A stretch of DNA of 64,000 nucleotides from contig JAGWUI010000001.1 of the NCBI GenBank assembly GCA_028868515.1, forward strand, positions 186,001 through 250,000, read 5' to 3'. Both the position numbers and the translations under genes were made by a program. The stretch is from Gammaproteobacteria bacterium (GTDB lineage Bacteria > Pseudomonadota > Gammaproteobacteria > Pseudomonadales > Moraxellaceae). The notes below the pieces were generated by a model, which was given only the letters and a program-made list of their open reading frames with translations, did no database searches and was not told where the DNA came from. Positions 8,259 through 19,051 of the stretch are shown one piece after another; the stretch's first letter is position 1; each line of letters begins with the position of its first letter.

Positions 8259-8786
8259 TTGAATTTTTTTGAATTATTCGACCTCGCCCCTTCATTTGAT
8301 GTTGATTTGAGTCAATTGACGACACGATATCGGGAGCTACAACGCCAATATCATCCCGATCAACTACAAGCCCAAGCTCAGACTCAGTCTAATTCAGATC
8401 AAGCACTCGCCCAGCTTCAGCAATCAGCAAAAGTGAATGAAGCATACGATACGTTACGTATCGCTGCAAAACGCGCTGCATATCTACTTGAGCTTAAAAA
8501 AGAAGCCATTGCTTTGGAACAATCGATTGGCGATATTGATTTCCTGCAAAATGCGCTTGAAGTGCGCGAACAACTTGATGAAGTAGATTCACCAGAAGAT
8601 ATCGAAAGCCTGCGCAATGAAATTAATCAATGGATTCAAGCTTTATCCAATGAATTTAGAATTGATTATGCAGAAGAAGATTGGGCTGAAGCTCGTGATA
8701 CCTGTCGCAAACTCGCTTTTATGCAACGTATTTTGAATGATATTGACTCTGCTGAAGATCAATTTGATGATTTAGAAGACTTTTAA
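8259..8786 (+). CDS. hscB: Fe-S co-chaperone HscB (J-domain), TTG start
   Basis: A 175-residue type III J-protein that brings IscU to HscA and stimulates its ATPase. The J-domain fills the first 75 residues, with the HPD motif at about 32-34 (YHPDQL); the C-terminal three-helix IscU-binding domain follows. The start is a TTG at 8259: AGGAA sits 6 bases before it, the protein then begins MNFFELFDLAP like other HscB, and the only nearby ATG (8252) is out of frame and stops after six codons. The start is therefore decided by homology and the ribosome site, and may lower expression relative to its neighbours. Confidence 0.95.
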   Translation: MNFFELFDLAPSFDVDLSQLTTRYRELQRQYHPDQLQAQAQTQSNSDQALAQLQQSAKVNEAYDTLRIAAKRAAYLLELKKEAIALEQSIGDIDFLQNALEVREQLDEVDSPEDIESLRNEINQWIQALSNEFRIDYAEEDWAEARDTCRKLAFMQRILNDIDSAEDQFDDLEDF

Positions 8787-8855
8787 TGTAAATTGAAGAC
8801 GTCTTTATAAATCACTCGCTCCTTTTACTCGTATTTTGTAGGAATTAATCGCGCA

Positions 8856-10748
8856 ATGGCTTTGCTCCAGATTGCAGAACCCGGTCAAACCACAGCACCG
8901 CATCAACATCGTCTTGCGGTCGGCATAGACCTTGGAACAACACACTCCCTTGTTGCGACTGTCCGTTCAGGTCGCCCTACAATTCTTGCCGATGAAAATG
9001 GTGTATTGCTCTTACCATCTGTTGTTCACTATCAAGTCACTGGCAATGAAGATAATCTCACGCCACAAACCATTGTTGGCCACAAAGCTTTAGACGTTGC
9101 AATCTCCGATCCTACAAACACGTTGATTTCAGTCAAACGCTTTATGGGACGCTCAAAGAACGACATCAAATTCGATCATCCTTACGAACTCGTAGGTCAG
9201 GCTGACGAAATGCCTGCATTTATGACCGCACAAGGCCGTAAAACACCTGTTGAAGTATCTGCTGACATCCTGAAAACCCTGCGTATTCGCGCGGAGAAAG
9301 CCTTAGGTGGTGAGTTAATTGGCGCAGTCATTACCGTTCCTGCTTATTTTGACGAAGCACAACGCCAAGCGACACGCGAAGCCGCACAACACGCAGGCAT
9401 TAACGTGTTACGTCTGCTCAATGAACCGACTGCTGCAGCAATTGCCTATGGCCTAGATCATATTAATCCAAGTCAAACTCCAAATCAGACTGATGATGAA
9501 CGTATTCAAGTTATTTATGATTTCGGTGGTGGTACGTTTGATGTATCCGTACTGCGCCTGAGTAAAGGTGTCTACGAAGTCCTCGCAACAGGCGGCCATA
9601 CAGCGCTAGGCGGTGATGACATTGATCGCTTGATTGTCGGTTGGTTTATTGAGCAAATAGGACAAACAAACCCGAGCCCAGCAGAACAACAAGCATTACT
9701 TCAAGCAGCAAAGCAGGTTAAAGAGTCATTAAGCACTCAAGAAAACGTTACCGTAACGATTAATGGAAAGTCACTCACGTTAACAGTAACGATTTTTGAG
9801 GAGCTCATTAAACCCTTAATTGACCGCACTTTAGCCGTTTGTAAACGCGTCTTGCGCGATGCTAAGCGTAAAGTTGAAGACGTTGATGCGGTTGTTTTGG
9901 TGGGTGGTTCTACGCGGATTCCAGTGATTCAGCGCAATGTCGAAGCACTGTTCCAACGCACTCCACTTTGTACACTGAATCCTGATCAAGTCGTTGCACT
10001 TGGAGCGGCAATCTCTGCAGATCAACTAGTTGGTAATGGTAAAGACGGCGCATTACTGCTCGACGTCACTCCACTCTCGCTTGGTTTAGAAACAATGGGC
10101 GGTTTGGTTGAACGCTTAATTCCACGCAATTCACCCATTCCAATTGTTCGCCAACAAGAATTTACAACCTATAGAGATGGTCAAACTGCGATGCTCATTC
10201 ACGTTCTCCAAGGTGAGCGTGAAACAGTTGAACATAATCGTTCACTTGGTCGCTTTGAATTACGTGGTATTCCGCCCATGATGGCTGGCGCAGCGCGAAT
10301 TATGGTCAGCTTTCAGATCGATGCAGATGGTTTACTGTCAGTATCAGCACGCGAAACAACCACAGGAATTCAAAGCGAAATTGCGATTAAACCTTCTTAT
10401 GGCTTATCTCATATTGATGCCGAACGCTTTCTAACTGATAGTTTCAAAAATGCTCAGGAAGATAAAGACTTACGAAATTTATTGGAAACAAAAGTTGAAG
10501 TCGAACGTGAGTTGATGGCTTTAGAGCAAGCAATTATCCAAGATCAAGATTTGCTCACAGAAGAAGAACGCACTTCGTTACATGTATCAATTGCACAACT
10601 CAAAGATGCCTTAAACACGAATCAACTTGCGAATATTCAGAATTGTACAGACCAACTTAAGATTCATAGTGATGCATTTGCAGCCTTGCGTATGAATCGA
10701 AGCATCAGTAAAGCATTAAAAGGTACATCATTAACAGATTGGCGTTAA
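8856..10748 (+). CDS. hscA: Fe-S cluster assembly chaperone HscA (Hsp70)
   Basis: A 630-residue specialised Hsp70 that uses ATP to release clusters from IscU. The nucleotide-binding domain occupies about residues 20-395, with phosphate-1 motif [26 protein letters not shown], the phosphate-2 motif [15 protein letters not shown] and the adenosine motif [14 protein letters not shown]. The linker [17 protein letters not shown] leads to the substrate-binding domain and a helical lid, with C-terminus near [10 protein letters not shown]. The 14-residue excess over E. coli HscA (616) lies mainly in the N-terminal extension and short loops. It follows hscB by 69 bp and precedes fdx in the same operon. 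Confidence 0.97.
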   Translation: MALLQIAEPGQTTAPHQHRLAVGIDLGTTHSLVATVRSGRPTILADENGVLLLPSVVHYQVTGNEDNLTPQTIVGHKALDVAISDPTNTLISVKRFMGRSKNDIKFDHPYELVGQADEMPAFMTAQGRKTPVEVSADILKTLRIRAEKALGGELIGAVITVPAYFDEAQRQATREAAQHAGINVLRLLNEPTAAAIAYGLDHINPSQTPNQTDDERIQVIYDFGGGTFDVSVLRLSKGVYEVLATGGHTALGGDDIDRLIVGWFIEQIGQTNPSPAEQQALLQAAKQVKESLSTQENVTVTINGKSLTLTVTIFEELIKPLIDRTLAVCKRVLRDAKRKVEDVDAVVLVGGSTRIPVIQRNVEALFQRTPLCTLNPDQVVALGAAISADQLVGNGKDGALLLDVTPLSLGLETMGGLVERLIPRNSPIPIVRQQEFTTYRDGQTAMLIHVLQGERETVEHNRSLGRFELRGIPPMMAGAARIMVSFQIDADGLLSVSARETTTGIQSEIAIKPSYGLSHIDAERFLTDSFKNAQEDKDLRNLLETKVEVERELMALEQAIIQDQDLLTEEERTSLHVSIAQLKDALNTNQLANIQNCTDQLKIHSDAFAALRMNRSISKALKGTSLTDWR

Positions 10749-10802
10749 TATGATTGATCTTAGATGAGAATTAGTTTGAACGAATGAATTGGATGTTTAT
10801 AA

Positions 10803-11141
10803 ATGACACGTATCACTGTAATGCCTCATGCTCAATTTTGCCCTCAAGGTGCTGAATTTGAAGCAGATAAAGACAAGAATCTTTGTCAGCAGCTTCTCGA
10901 TAATGGAATAAAAATTGAGCATGCTTGCGACATGTCTGCCGCATGTACAACTTGTCATGTGATTGTGCGCGAAGGATTTAATTCATTAGAAGAAATGGAT
11001 GATGTTGAAGCTGACTTACTCGATCGCGCTTGGGGTTTAGAACCAGACTCACGTCTGTCATGCCAAATGAAAGTCGCAGATAAAGATTTAGTCATCGAGA
11101 TTCCGCGCTATACAATTAATCATGCTTCTGAAAAGCATTAA
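10803..11141 (+). CDS. fdx: ISC-type [2Fe-2S] ferredoxin
   Basis: A 112-residue adrenodoxin-type ferredoxin that supplies electrons for cluster assembly on IscU. The cluster ligands are C-x5-C-x2-C in HACDMSAACTTCHVIV and the fourth cysteine in RLSCQMKV, the standard pattern. It lies 54 bp after hscA and is followed by a strong hairpin terminator, so it is the last gene of this isc operon. The iscX gene that follows fdx in E. coli is not present downstream here. Confidence 0.96.
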   Translation: MTRITVMPHAQFCPQGAEFEADKDKNLCQQLLDNGIKIEHACDMSAACTTCHVIVREGFNSLEEMDDVEADLLDRAWGLEPDSRLSCQMKVADKDLVIEIPRYTINHASEKH

Positions 11142-11154
11142 TAAATTGATATTT

Positions 11155-11187
11155 AAAGCACACCTTTAAATTTGGTGTGCTTTTTCA
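11155..11187. terminator. bidirectional terminator after fdx
   Basis: AAAGCACACC pairs perfectly with GGTGTGCTTT around a 9-base loop, followed by a short T-run on the plus strand. It ends the isc operon and reaches into the last codons of the convergent cyclase gene, whose stop is at 11166. Confidence 0.85.
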
Positions 11188-12635
11188 ATATTTTCAGCTA
11201 CTTGCTTTAACGTGCGTGTGATTTTTTCTTTATCGTATGATTTCACCATATCCAAATCAAGCTGCAGATTAAATCCATCAAACTCGTACTCACTCCAACG
11301 TTTTTGATGAGCAGGAACGTTTTCATAGCGACCTTTAACACTCCATGTTTTAATAGGCTCTGCTATTCCTTTCAGGCTAATTGCACCACTTTCAGCGCAA
11401 TTGATCTGGCTTTTAACTTGATTAAATGTCTCTTCGGTAATCAATATTTCATCTCTATTTGCAGCGGCTTGTAAACGCGCAGCAAGATTGGCTTCACGAC
11501 CAATGATGGTATAACTCATTCTTGAAGCACTACCAAAATTCCCAACATGGCAATACCCTGTCGTAATACCCATTCTGACGTGTAATTTACCAAACTCAGA
11601 ATCATGATATTTTTGTCGTAAACGCTTCATTTCTATTTGCATGGCAATAGCCATATCAATACACGCTAAAGCATCTAAATGTGAACCTTTGGTTGTTGGA
11701 TCACCAAAGAAAACAACCAATGCATCACCAACAAACTTATCAATGGTGCCACCATATTTTTTGGCAATATTGGACATTTTTTCAAAGTAAGTATTGAGTA
11801 AATGAGCTAAGTCATCAGGGGATAAGTTTTCGGATAATTGCGTAAAACCTTCAATATCCGAGAAAAAAATGGACAGTTTTTTTCTTTTATTATCTAAACT
11901 GGTTTCTAAAGAATTATTCGCAATCGCTTGCCAGACCTGACTTGGCACATAACGAGCTAATTTATTAGCCATTTTTATATAACGGTTACTTTTTTCTTCG
12001 ACATCCAATACATTCTGTTTCAGAATATCCACTTGTCGTTCTGCAAAATTAAGTGACATCGAAATATACAACGTAAAACCAACAATACTGGTGACTTGAA
12101 CTAGTCCTGATGATTGAGGTAAGGAGTCATTTTGAAATAATATCTGATGAATATCAATTTCAAGTAAATCAGAAGTAATATAAGCAGTCAGTATGCACAC
12201 AGACAAGTTTATGACTAAAAAGAATAAATTTCTGAATTCAACCAGTCTGAAAACGAGCATCATTAGAAAAATTAACGAAGGTGTTAATGCATATTGCAGA
12301 AAACTAATCGCCACACCTGTACATACCGCATCAATAAAGACAACAGACCACACAATTTGCATATTCCGAATGTCGCTTGGAATAATCAATGAGGAATCAA
12401 CTGTTGAATTCGTGCGTTGATTGAATTTCCGCTGTAAATATTCTGCTAATCTAAATTGAAGATAAGGCATTGATAACATCAAAGACATAAAAAATATGCT
12501 TTTGTTGCTATATCTAAACGTATTGTGATGATCGTATAAGCTAATCAGAAAAATGATAATAAAAACAATATACGCCGCGGTACGACGTTGTTGACCAAAC
12601 CATTGTAGAAATCCAATTGAGGCCGCATACGCCAT
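11166..12635 (-). CDS. membrane-bound class III adenylate cyclase (MASE2-like)
   Basis: A 489-residue enzyme predicted to make cAMP from ATP at the inner membrane. The first 200 residues hold about six hydrophobic helices and begin AYAASIGFLQWFG, resembling the MASE2 sensor of Pseudomonas CyaB. The class III catalytic domain follows from about residue 250: first metal aspartate in FFSDIEGFTQLSENL, adenine-selecting Lys and second aspartate in TIDKFVGDALVVFFGDP, and the transition-state Asn and Arg in TIIGREANLAARLQ. These residues fit an adenylate rather than guanylate cyclase. It is convergent with fdx and is the first gene of its strand in this stretch. A CRP-like site is seen elsewhere in the window at 38536, but a link is inference. 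Confidence 0.88.
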   Translation of the reverse strand: MAYAASIGFLQWFGQQRRTAAYIVFIIIFLISLYDHHNTFRYSNKSIFFMSLMLSMPYLQFRLAEYLQRKFNQRTNSTVDSSLIIPSDIRNMQIVWSVVFIDAVCTGVAISFLQYALTPSLIFLMMLVFRLVEFRNLFFLVINLSVCILTAYITSDLLEIDIHQILFQNDSLPQSSGLVQVTSIVGFTLYISMSLNFAERQVDILKQNVLDVEEKSNRYIKMANKLARYVPSQVWQAIANNSLETSLDNKRKKLSIFFSDIEGFTQLSENLSPDDLAHLLNTYFEKMSNIAKKYGGTIDKFVGDALVVFFGDPTTKGSHLDALACIDMAIAMQIEMKRLRQKYHDSEFGKLHVRMGITTGYCHVGNFGSASRMSYTIIGREANLAARLQAAANRDEILITEETFNQVKSQINCAESGAISLKGIAEPIKTWSVKGRYENVPAHQKRWSEYEFDGFNLQLDLDMVKSYDKEKITRTLKQVAENIEKAHQI

Positions 12636-12836
12636 ATTTTTACTCGCCTTTTAGTCGTCTTACCATAAAGCTATAGTCCTTTAGCTTTTACTTAAAGCTT
12701 TTTATTATTGTATAAGTTCCATTTTATTTGCAACCAGAGTTTAGCTAAGCCAAAGCTTTAGAACAAATTTATCATGGCTCCATTCAACTCTGGTCAATTT
12801 ATATCGATTTAAAACAACCGTCTATCAGATCGTCTA

Positions 12837-13271
12837 TCAATCCATCTTCCAATCAAATGGCATTTCACTTTGACCGCGTAATCCAAGCATCAGTGTTTGA
12901 CGCATACGCTGTAGTGCTTCAACAGTATAATCAACAGAGCGATTACCCCAAACTGGATTAGGCCAAGTTAAATCATTTTGGTAACGCACAATATGATGGA
13001 AATGTAATTGAGAAACCTGATTTCCAAGCGCAGCAACATTCATTTTATCAGCACGAAAAATACGTGACAGTTGGCTTGATAACCAACTTGATTCACGTAA
13101 AAACTGAGCTTGATCTTGAGGCGACAACTCATAAAGCTCCGTAGCTTGAGATACACGCGGAACCAATATAAGCCACGGATACTGCATGTCATTCATCAGA
13201 CGGCAGGTAGATAATGGAAAGTCGCCAACAAGAAATGTATCTTGCGCGAGTTTTGGGTGCAAACTAAACAT
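12837..13271 (-). CDS. HIT-family protein
   Basis: About 144 residues, beginning MFSLHPKLAQDTFLVGDFPLS. The histidine-triad region reads QVSQLHFHHIVRY: the first His of the usual H-x-H-x-H pattern is replaced by Gln, as in a group of bacterial HIT proteins whose activity is unproven. HIT enzymes act on nucleoside phosphoramidates, dinucleoside polyphosphates or similar nucleotidyl substrates. I placed the start at the ATG at 13271, since the longer frame lacks a better site, but no strong ribosome site is visible at either. It lies about 200 bp upstream of the cyclase gene on the same strand, with no visible terminator between. Confidence 0.82.
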   Translation of the reverse strand: MFSLHPKLAQDTFLVGDFPLSTCRLMNDMQYPWLILVPRVSQATELYELSPQDQAQFLRESSWLSSQLSRIFRADKMNVAALGNQVSQLHFHHIVRYQNDLTWPNPVWGNRSVDYTVEALQRMRQTLMLGLRGQSEMPFDWKMD

Positions 13272-13360
13272 AAACAAGCCAGAGCCAGAAATTTCAAAAG
13301 TTCTCAATATTAGCACAGCTCGAATCGTATAGCACAAACCAAGCGTAAGAATTTAGAAAC

Positions 13361-13399
13361 AAAAAACGGCCATTGGATAATTCAATAGCCGTTTTTTTT
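13361..13399 (-). terminator. terminator downstream of lipoprotein gene
   Basis: AAAAAACGGC...ATTG (13361-13374) pairs with CAAT...GCCGTTTTTT (13383-13398) with one mismatch, flanked by A- and T-runs on the two sides, so it can act in either direction. It ends the lipoprotein gene and separates it from the HIT gene. Confidence 0.8.
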
Positions 13400-13420
13400 G
13401 GCGTAGGAACCTAGCTTACG

Positions 13421-13774
13421 TTAATGTCCCCAACCACCACGATGAAAATGATAACGACCACCGCCATCACGATTCCAACCTGCTTGATGGTAAACAAAGC
13501 CAGGGCGTCCATGTTCATAATGCCCATGCATCCAAACATGTCGACCGCCATACCACCCCCAATATCCGCCAATCCATACCGCGCCTAAATAAGGCGCAGC
13601 AGGAATAACTTCGGTATAAGGTGCAGGTGGTGCCATATCAATGACAGTATCATCACCGCCATAAACAGCTTCTGGTGCGTAAGCTTGATATCTTGCAGCT
13701 GGATATGGGGCAACCACACAAGCAGTCAAAGCCAAAGTACCAAGCGAAATGAACAATATTTTTAAAGTCGGCAT
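13421..13774 (-). CDS. small WxxGxY-repeat lipoprotein
   Basis: A 117-residue exported lipoprotein. The N-terminus has a signal peptide ending in the lipobox LTAC at about residues 16-19 (MPTLKILFISLGTLALTAC), so the mature protein should be lipid-anchored. The mature part has a Pro/Ala-rich linker and then an aromatic, Gly- and His-rich tail with repeats of the type AVWIGGYWGWYGGRHVWMHG and HYEHGRPGFVYHQAGW, ending HFHRGGWGH. This matches the loosely defined YXWXXGXY or WxxGxW repeat proteins of unknown function. GAGGA lies 7 bases before the ATG at 13774. The His-rich tail could bind metal; that is inference. Confidence 0.8.
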   Translation of the reverse strand: MPTLKILFISLGTLALTACVVAPYPAARYQAYAPEAVYGGDDTVIDMAPPAPYTEVIPAAPYLGAVWIGGYWGWYGGRHVWMHGHYEHGRPGFVYHQAGWNRDGGGRYHFHRGGWGH

Positions 13775-13938
13775 ATGAGTATCCTCGCATGAAAGATATA
13801 TCGTAGGAACCTCTAAATTATTGATCTTACCAATACTTATAAACATGGACTTGTTGTTAATTTTTGCGCGCATTATGAATAAATTGTGCAGATTTTTTTT
13901 GAGAAAAACGCGGATCAACTTTATGAATGTCCATAAAA

Positions 13939-13972
13939 AAAATAGCCAATGCTTTGGACATTGGCTATTTTA
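13939..13972 (-). terminator. terminator of thrH
   Basis: AAAATAGCCAATG and CATTGGCTATTTT form a perfect 13-bp stem with a 7-base loop, followed on the minus strand by a run of eight T. Confidence 0.88.
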
Positions 13973-13999
13973 TAACTTATTAGAAAATAAGCGATTTAC

Positions 14000-14617
14000 T
14001 TAGTTAGGAATATCACGCTGAGACACTTCACGAATTTTCTGTTTCAGTGCTTCATAGCCATGTAAAGCTTCGAACTGCGGGAACTCTGCAATGACATTAG
14101 CAGGCGCATCAAACAAGAATCCATGATCTGCCTCACCCAACATTGTTGTGTCGTTATAAGAATCACCTGCTGCAATCACACGGAAGTTTAAAGCATGCAG
14201 GGATTTAACAGCTTGACGTTTTTGATCTGGTTGACGCAATTTATAGTTAGTAATCATGCCATTTGCATCTGATTCTAACTTATGACAGAAAATAGTCGGC
14301 CAACCTAATTGACGCATAAGTGGATGAGCAAATTCATAAAAAGTATCTGATAAAATAATGAGTTGAAAATGCGTACGCACCCAATCAACAAACTCACGCG
14401 CACCCTCGAATGGCCCCATATCAGCAATGACCGCCTGAATATCAGGCAATCCTAAGTTATGTTCACGCAAAATACGCAAGCGCTGCGTCATCAACACATC
14501 ATAATCAGGAATATCACGAGTTGTTGCTTCAAGTTCTTTAATGCCTACTTTCTTTGCAAAATTAATCCAAATTTCTGGAACCAGTACACCTTCCAAATCC
14601 AAACAAACCAGTTCCAT
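14000..14617 (-). CDS. thrH: bifunctional phosphoserine phosphatase/homoserine phosphotransferase ThrH
   Basis: A 205-residue HAD-superfamily enzyme. In Pseudomonas, ThrH dephosphorylates phosphoserine and can transfer the phosphate to homoserine, feeding threonine synthesis. Motif I is LDLEGVLVPE (D-x-E instead of the usual D-x-D, as in ThrH), motif II is IILSDTFYEF, and motifs III and IV are the Lys of DQKRQAV and AAGDSYNDTTML. Length and sequence match ThrH closely rather than SerB, which is longer and has an N-terminal ACT-like domain. It has its own terminator (13939-13972) and appears to be a single-gene unit. Confidence 0.93.
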   Translation of the reverse strand: MELVCLDLEGVLVPEIWINFAKKVGIKELEATTRDIPDYDVLMTQRLRILREHNLGLPDIQAVIADMGPFEGAREFVDWVRTHFQLIILSDTFYEFAHPLMRQLGWPTIFCHKLESDANGMITNYKLRQPDQKRQAVKSLHALNFRVIAAGDSYNDTTMLGEADHGFLFDAPANVIAEFPQFEALHGYEALKQKIREVSQRDIPN

Positions 14618-14920
14618 ACTGCACTCCTACACCCATCTATGAATTAAAAATAGCCAAATAAAGCAACGAATAAATATGGCACGCACTCTAACGCGGTTTT
14701 GCTATTTCGTCCATAGATCGCATGTGAATACAACCCTTCAAATCAGAATATTGCTGTCAGTCTAAGCAATCTTTAGGTAGAATAACTGCCCTATCAGTCA
14801 TACATGCTTAGCTGTTATTTTTGTGCAATCCACAGAATATAAACATAACACGCATGCATTCGTACAACGAATGAATTGAATTACTCAATCCATATACCAG
14901 CCGTCGCTAGGAGCTTACAC
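14618..14920. other. thrH-cysH divergent intergenic region
   Basis: This 303-bp gap holds the promoters of two divergent genes. A perfect inverted repeat with 7-bp arms, CATTCGTACAACGAATG (14857-14873), lies 48 bp before the cysH start and could be an operator or leader hairpin. I see no coding potential. Confidence 0.5.
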
Positions 14921-15661
14921 GTGAGTACAGTCATTCCAACCATCGACCAAGTCAGCGCACTTGCTCAAGAATTCGACCAACAATCTCCACAAAAAATTAT
15001 TGAACTTGCTTTAAGCCAAGAAGGCGAAATTGCAATTTCTTTCAGTGGTGCTGAAGATGTTGTTTTAATCGATATGGCACACCGCTCAGGCAAACCATTC
15101 CGCGTATTTAGTCTAGATACAGGTCGTTTGCATATTGAAACTTACCAATACCTTGAAACTGTTCGTAAGCATTACGGGATTACATTAGAAATCTGTATGC
15201 CAGAGCCAGAGCCAGTCCAAGCGATGGTGAATGCAAAAGGTTTATTCAGCTTCTATGTTGATGATCATAAAGAATGTTGTGGTGTGCGTAAAATCCAACC
15301 ACTGCGCAAAAAATTAGCGACTTTGGATGGCTGGATCACTGGTCAGCGTAAAGATCAAAGCCCTAATACACGTTCAGAAGTTCCTGTGATTCAACCAGAT
15401 GCTGGTTTTAGCGGTCCTGGTAAATCACTCATTAAGTACAATCCACTTGCAAACTGGACCAGTGCCGATGTGTGGAACTATATCCGCATGATGGAAATTC
15501 CATACAATCCACTACATGAACGCGGCTTTACATCTATTGGCTGTGAACCATGTACACGTCCTGTACTACCAAACCAACATGAGCGCGAAGGTCGCTGGTG
15601 GTGGGAAGAAGCCACGAAGAAAGAGTGTGGTCTACATGCAGGTAACATTGAAGGAAAATAA
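14921..15661 (+). CDS. cysH: assimilatory APS/PAPS reductase CysH, GTG start
   Basis: A 246-residue enzyme that reduces adenylyl sulfate to sulfite in assimilation. The PAPS-reductase core is visible with the P-loop-like [15 protein letters not shown], the [11 protein letters not shown] block and [12 protein letters not shown]. Two cysteine pairs, CC in [10 protein letters not shown] and C-x2-C in [10 protein letters not shown], ligate a [4Fe-4S] cluster; such enzymes usually prefer APS, whereas E. coli-type PAPS reductases lack them. The catalytic cysteine is in KKECGLH near the C-terminus. AGGAG lies 7 bases before a GTG at 14921, which I take as start; an in-frame TTG at 14876 has no ribosome site. 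It is monocistronic, ended by a terminator. Confidence 0.94.
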   Translation: MSTVIPTIDQVSALAQEFDQQSPQKIIELALSQEGEIAISFSGAEDVVLIDMAHRSGKPFRVFSLDTGRLHIETYQYLETVRKHYGITLEICMPEPEPVQAMVNAKGLFSFYVDDHKECCGVRKIQPLRKKLATLDGWITGQRKDQSPNTRSEVPVIQPDAGFSGPGKSLIKYNPLANWTSADVWNYIRMMEIPYNPLHERGFTSIGCEPCTRPVLPNQHEREGRWWWEEATKKECGLHAGNIEGK

Positions 15662-15673
15662 CTTTTCCCTCGG

Positions 15674-15710
15674 CGTAAAAAAACCGCATATAAATGCGGT
15701 TTTTTTTACG
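15674..15710. terminator. terminator between cysH and the MazF-like gene
   Basis: AAAAAACCGCAT pairs with ATGCGGTTTTTT around a 4-base loop, with T-runs on both strands. It can serve cysH and the convergent toxin gene. Confidence 0.9.
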
Positions 15711-15725
15711 ACAATAAATCAATGT

Positions 15726-16082
15726 TTATGCAAAACCCAAAAATACGAGTAAAGCACGATCAACAGCCTGCAATGTATCAGCATCCAATTGACCAACCAC
15801 TTCGCCTAACTTGTCTTTTTGCAAGGTTTGCGGCTTATCAACCATAATTTGTGACGACTGAAGCAATCCATTCGCTTCATTATGCTCTACAGCAATCCGA
15901 AATAAAGGCGCTTCTATCAATTCATCCGTAATCGGTAGAACAACAACAGAAGGATGCGCTGAAAAAAGATTTGACTGCACGATCATTGCAGGGCGTCGTA
16001 CGCGATAATCACCCTGCACAGCAACAGTCACAATATTGCCGCGTGCATAAGTAGATTCTAATGATCTTTCGGTCAATGCCAT
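15726..16082 (-). CDS. MazF/PemK-family toxin
   Basis: A 118-residue CcdB/PemK-fold protein, predicted to be a sequence-specific mRNA endoribonuclease. The N-terminal part carries the family signature YARGNIVTVAVQGDYRVRRP followed by AMIVQS, and a later SVVVLPITDELIEAPLFRIAV strand pair, then the NGLLQSSQIMVDK block and a C-terminal helix. Its ATG at 16082 overlaps the last 10 bases of the upstream antitoxin gene, the classical translationally coupled toxin-antitoxin layout. Catalytic residues are not proven from sequence alone. It could be an inactive chromosomal copy, but it is full-length. Confidence 0.85.
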   Translation of the reverse strand: MALTERSLESTYARGNIVTVAVQGDYRVRRPAMIVQSNLFSAHPSVVVLPITDELIEAPLFRIAVEHNEANGLLQSSQIMVDKPQTLQKDKLGEVVGQLDADTLQAVDRALLVFLGFA

Positions 16083-16279
16083 CCCTCCTGATCCCCAAAC
16101 ACATCTAACCAGCCTGCAACTTCACGCTCGAGTGCAGCACCTTGTATAGATAGAGATTGACGACGACATTCTTCAGCAAAACCTTTTTGTCTGGTATCCG
16201 CAACCCAAATTTGTACAGGTCTAAGCCCTGACGCACGTAGCGCCTCTCTATGTTTTTGTACTCGTTCCGCAACACTCAT
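16073..16279 (-). CDS. MazE-family antitoxin (DUF3018-like)
   Basis: A 68-residue protein, MSVAERVQKHREALRASGLR then PVQIWVADTRQKGFAEECRR, typical of the short antitoxin MazE family (DUF3018) that precedes MazF toxins. It has an N-terminal helix, a central strand resembling a ribbon-type DNA-binding element, and a C-terminal acidic tail (REVAGWLDVFGDQEGWH) that probably wraps the toxin. Upstream the frame offers an ATG at 16285 as well; I prefer 16279. It overlaps the toxin gene by 10 bases. It is expected to neutralise the toxin and autorepress the operon. Confidence 0.8.
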   Translation of the reverse strand: MSVAERVQKHREALRASGLRPVQIWVADTRQKGFAEECRRQSLSIQGAALEREVAGWLDVFGDQEGWH

Positions 16280-16721
16280 GCGCATGACGCACTGCTCTTT
16301 CTAATCCTTGGATGATATTTATAAAACAAAATTTAGTTTCATGCAACAAAAAGACAGCTAAAAACACAATGTTTCATGTATCTAAATTCAAAAAACGTTA
16401 CAAGCAACAAGTTTAAATCAAAATAACAATATTACATGTAACCATATAAAATTATATATTTTCAATATCTTGTATTAATAAAAACACAAATAGATCAATA
16501 TTTATTCATATATATTTAGTTTAGAAATAATGTGGTTTTGCACCAATATTTTTTTAAAAAATATGTGTGCTTTGTCATTTCTAGAAGATGACAAATGTAG
16601 TTAGGATTCAATCAGAGGAGATTCTTCACATGTTTTGATCAGATAAATGAGATACGCAGCTATTTTTTTATTAATGAAAGCTTCAGATCTAAATTGAAAT
16701 CAGCATTTCTTAGGTATAAAA
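16280..16721. other. AT-rich intergenic region
   Basis: About 440 bp upstream of the MazEF-like pair and downstream of fadH. It is markedly AT-rich, contains the short palindrome TTACATGTAA at 16432-16441, and has no ORF with a credible ribosome site. The stretch AGAGGAGATTCTTCACATG at 16614-16632 looks like a ribosome site plus start, but the frame stops after two codons. Confidence 0.5.
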
Positions 16722-16745
16722 AAACGCCACATTGTTGTGGCGTTT
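16722..16745 (-). terminator. terminator of fadH
   Basis: AAACGCCACA pairs with TGTGGCGTTT around a short loop, followed by seven T on the minus strand, 23 bases after the fadH stop. Confidence 0.88.
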
Positions 16746-16768
16746 ATTCGAAAGAGTAATATGTAAAA

Positions 16769-18826
<2,058 letters not shown>

Positions 18827-18846
18827 TTAAAAATTAATGGTATTTC

Positions 18847-19017
18847 ATGGAACATCAAAATGATGATGCTCTTAAAGAACAATTTGACTCTCTCAAACAC
18901 AAATTTAAAGCAACTCAATACATCAATAGACAAAAGATGACTGCAAGTTTAGGCATCTCTTTACTGAATTACCAGTGGCTCAATCTATTGTTTTTAGCCA
19001 ATTTTGGTCAATCGTAG
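18847..19017 (+). CDS. putative 56-aa ORF of unknown function
   Basis: This ORF sits between fadH and the HMG-CoA reductase gene, antisense in direction to both. It encodes a highly polar, charged N-terminal half (MEHQNDDALKEQFDSLKHKF) and a more hydrophobic C-terminal half (LGISLLNYQWLNLLFLANFG). The amino acid pattern looks protein-like and has an amphipathic helix, but the ribosome site is weak. I recognise no family. It may be a small protein, a remnant, or chance. Confidence 0.25.
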   Translation: MEHQNDDALKEQFDSLKHKFKATQYINRQKMTASLGISLLNYQWLNLLFLANFGQS

Positions 19018-19051
19018 TGTGTCAATTTTGGTGTTCTATTGTTCACTGCGA

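Noticed and set aside
16432-16441. The palindrome TTACATGTAA also occurs at 7201-7210, suggesting a shared operator.
   Set aside because: The match is only about 12 bases in AT-rich DNA and the two places have no common gene type.
16614-16637. AGAGGAGATTCTTCACATG looked like a ribosome site with a start codon.
   Set aside because: The frame stops after two codons.
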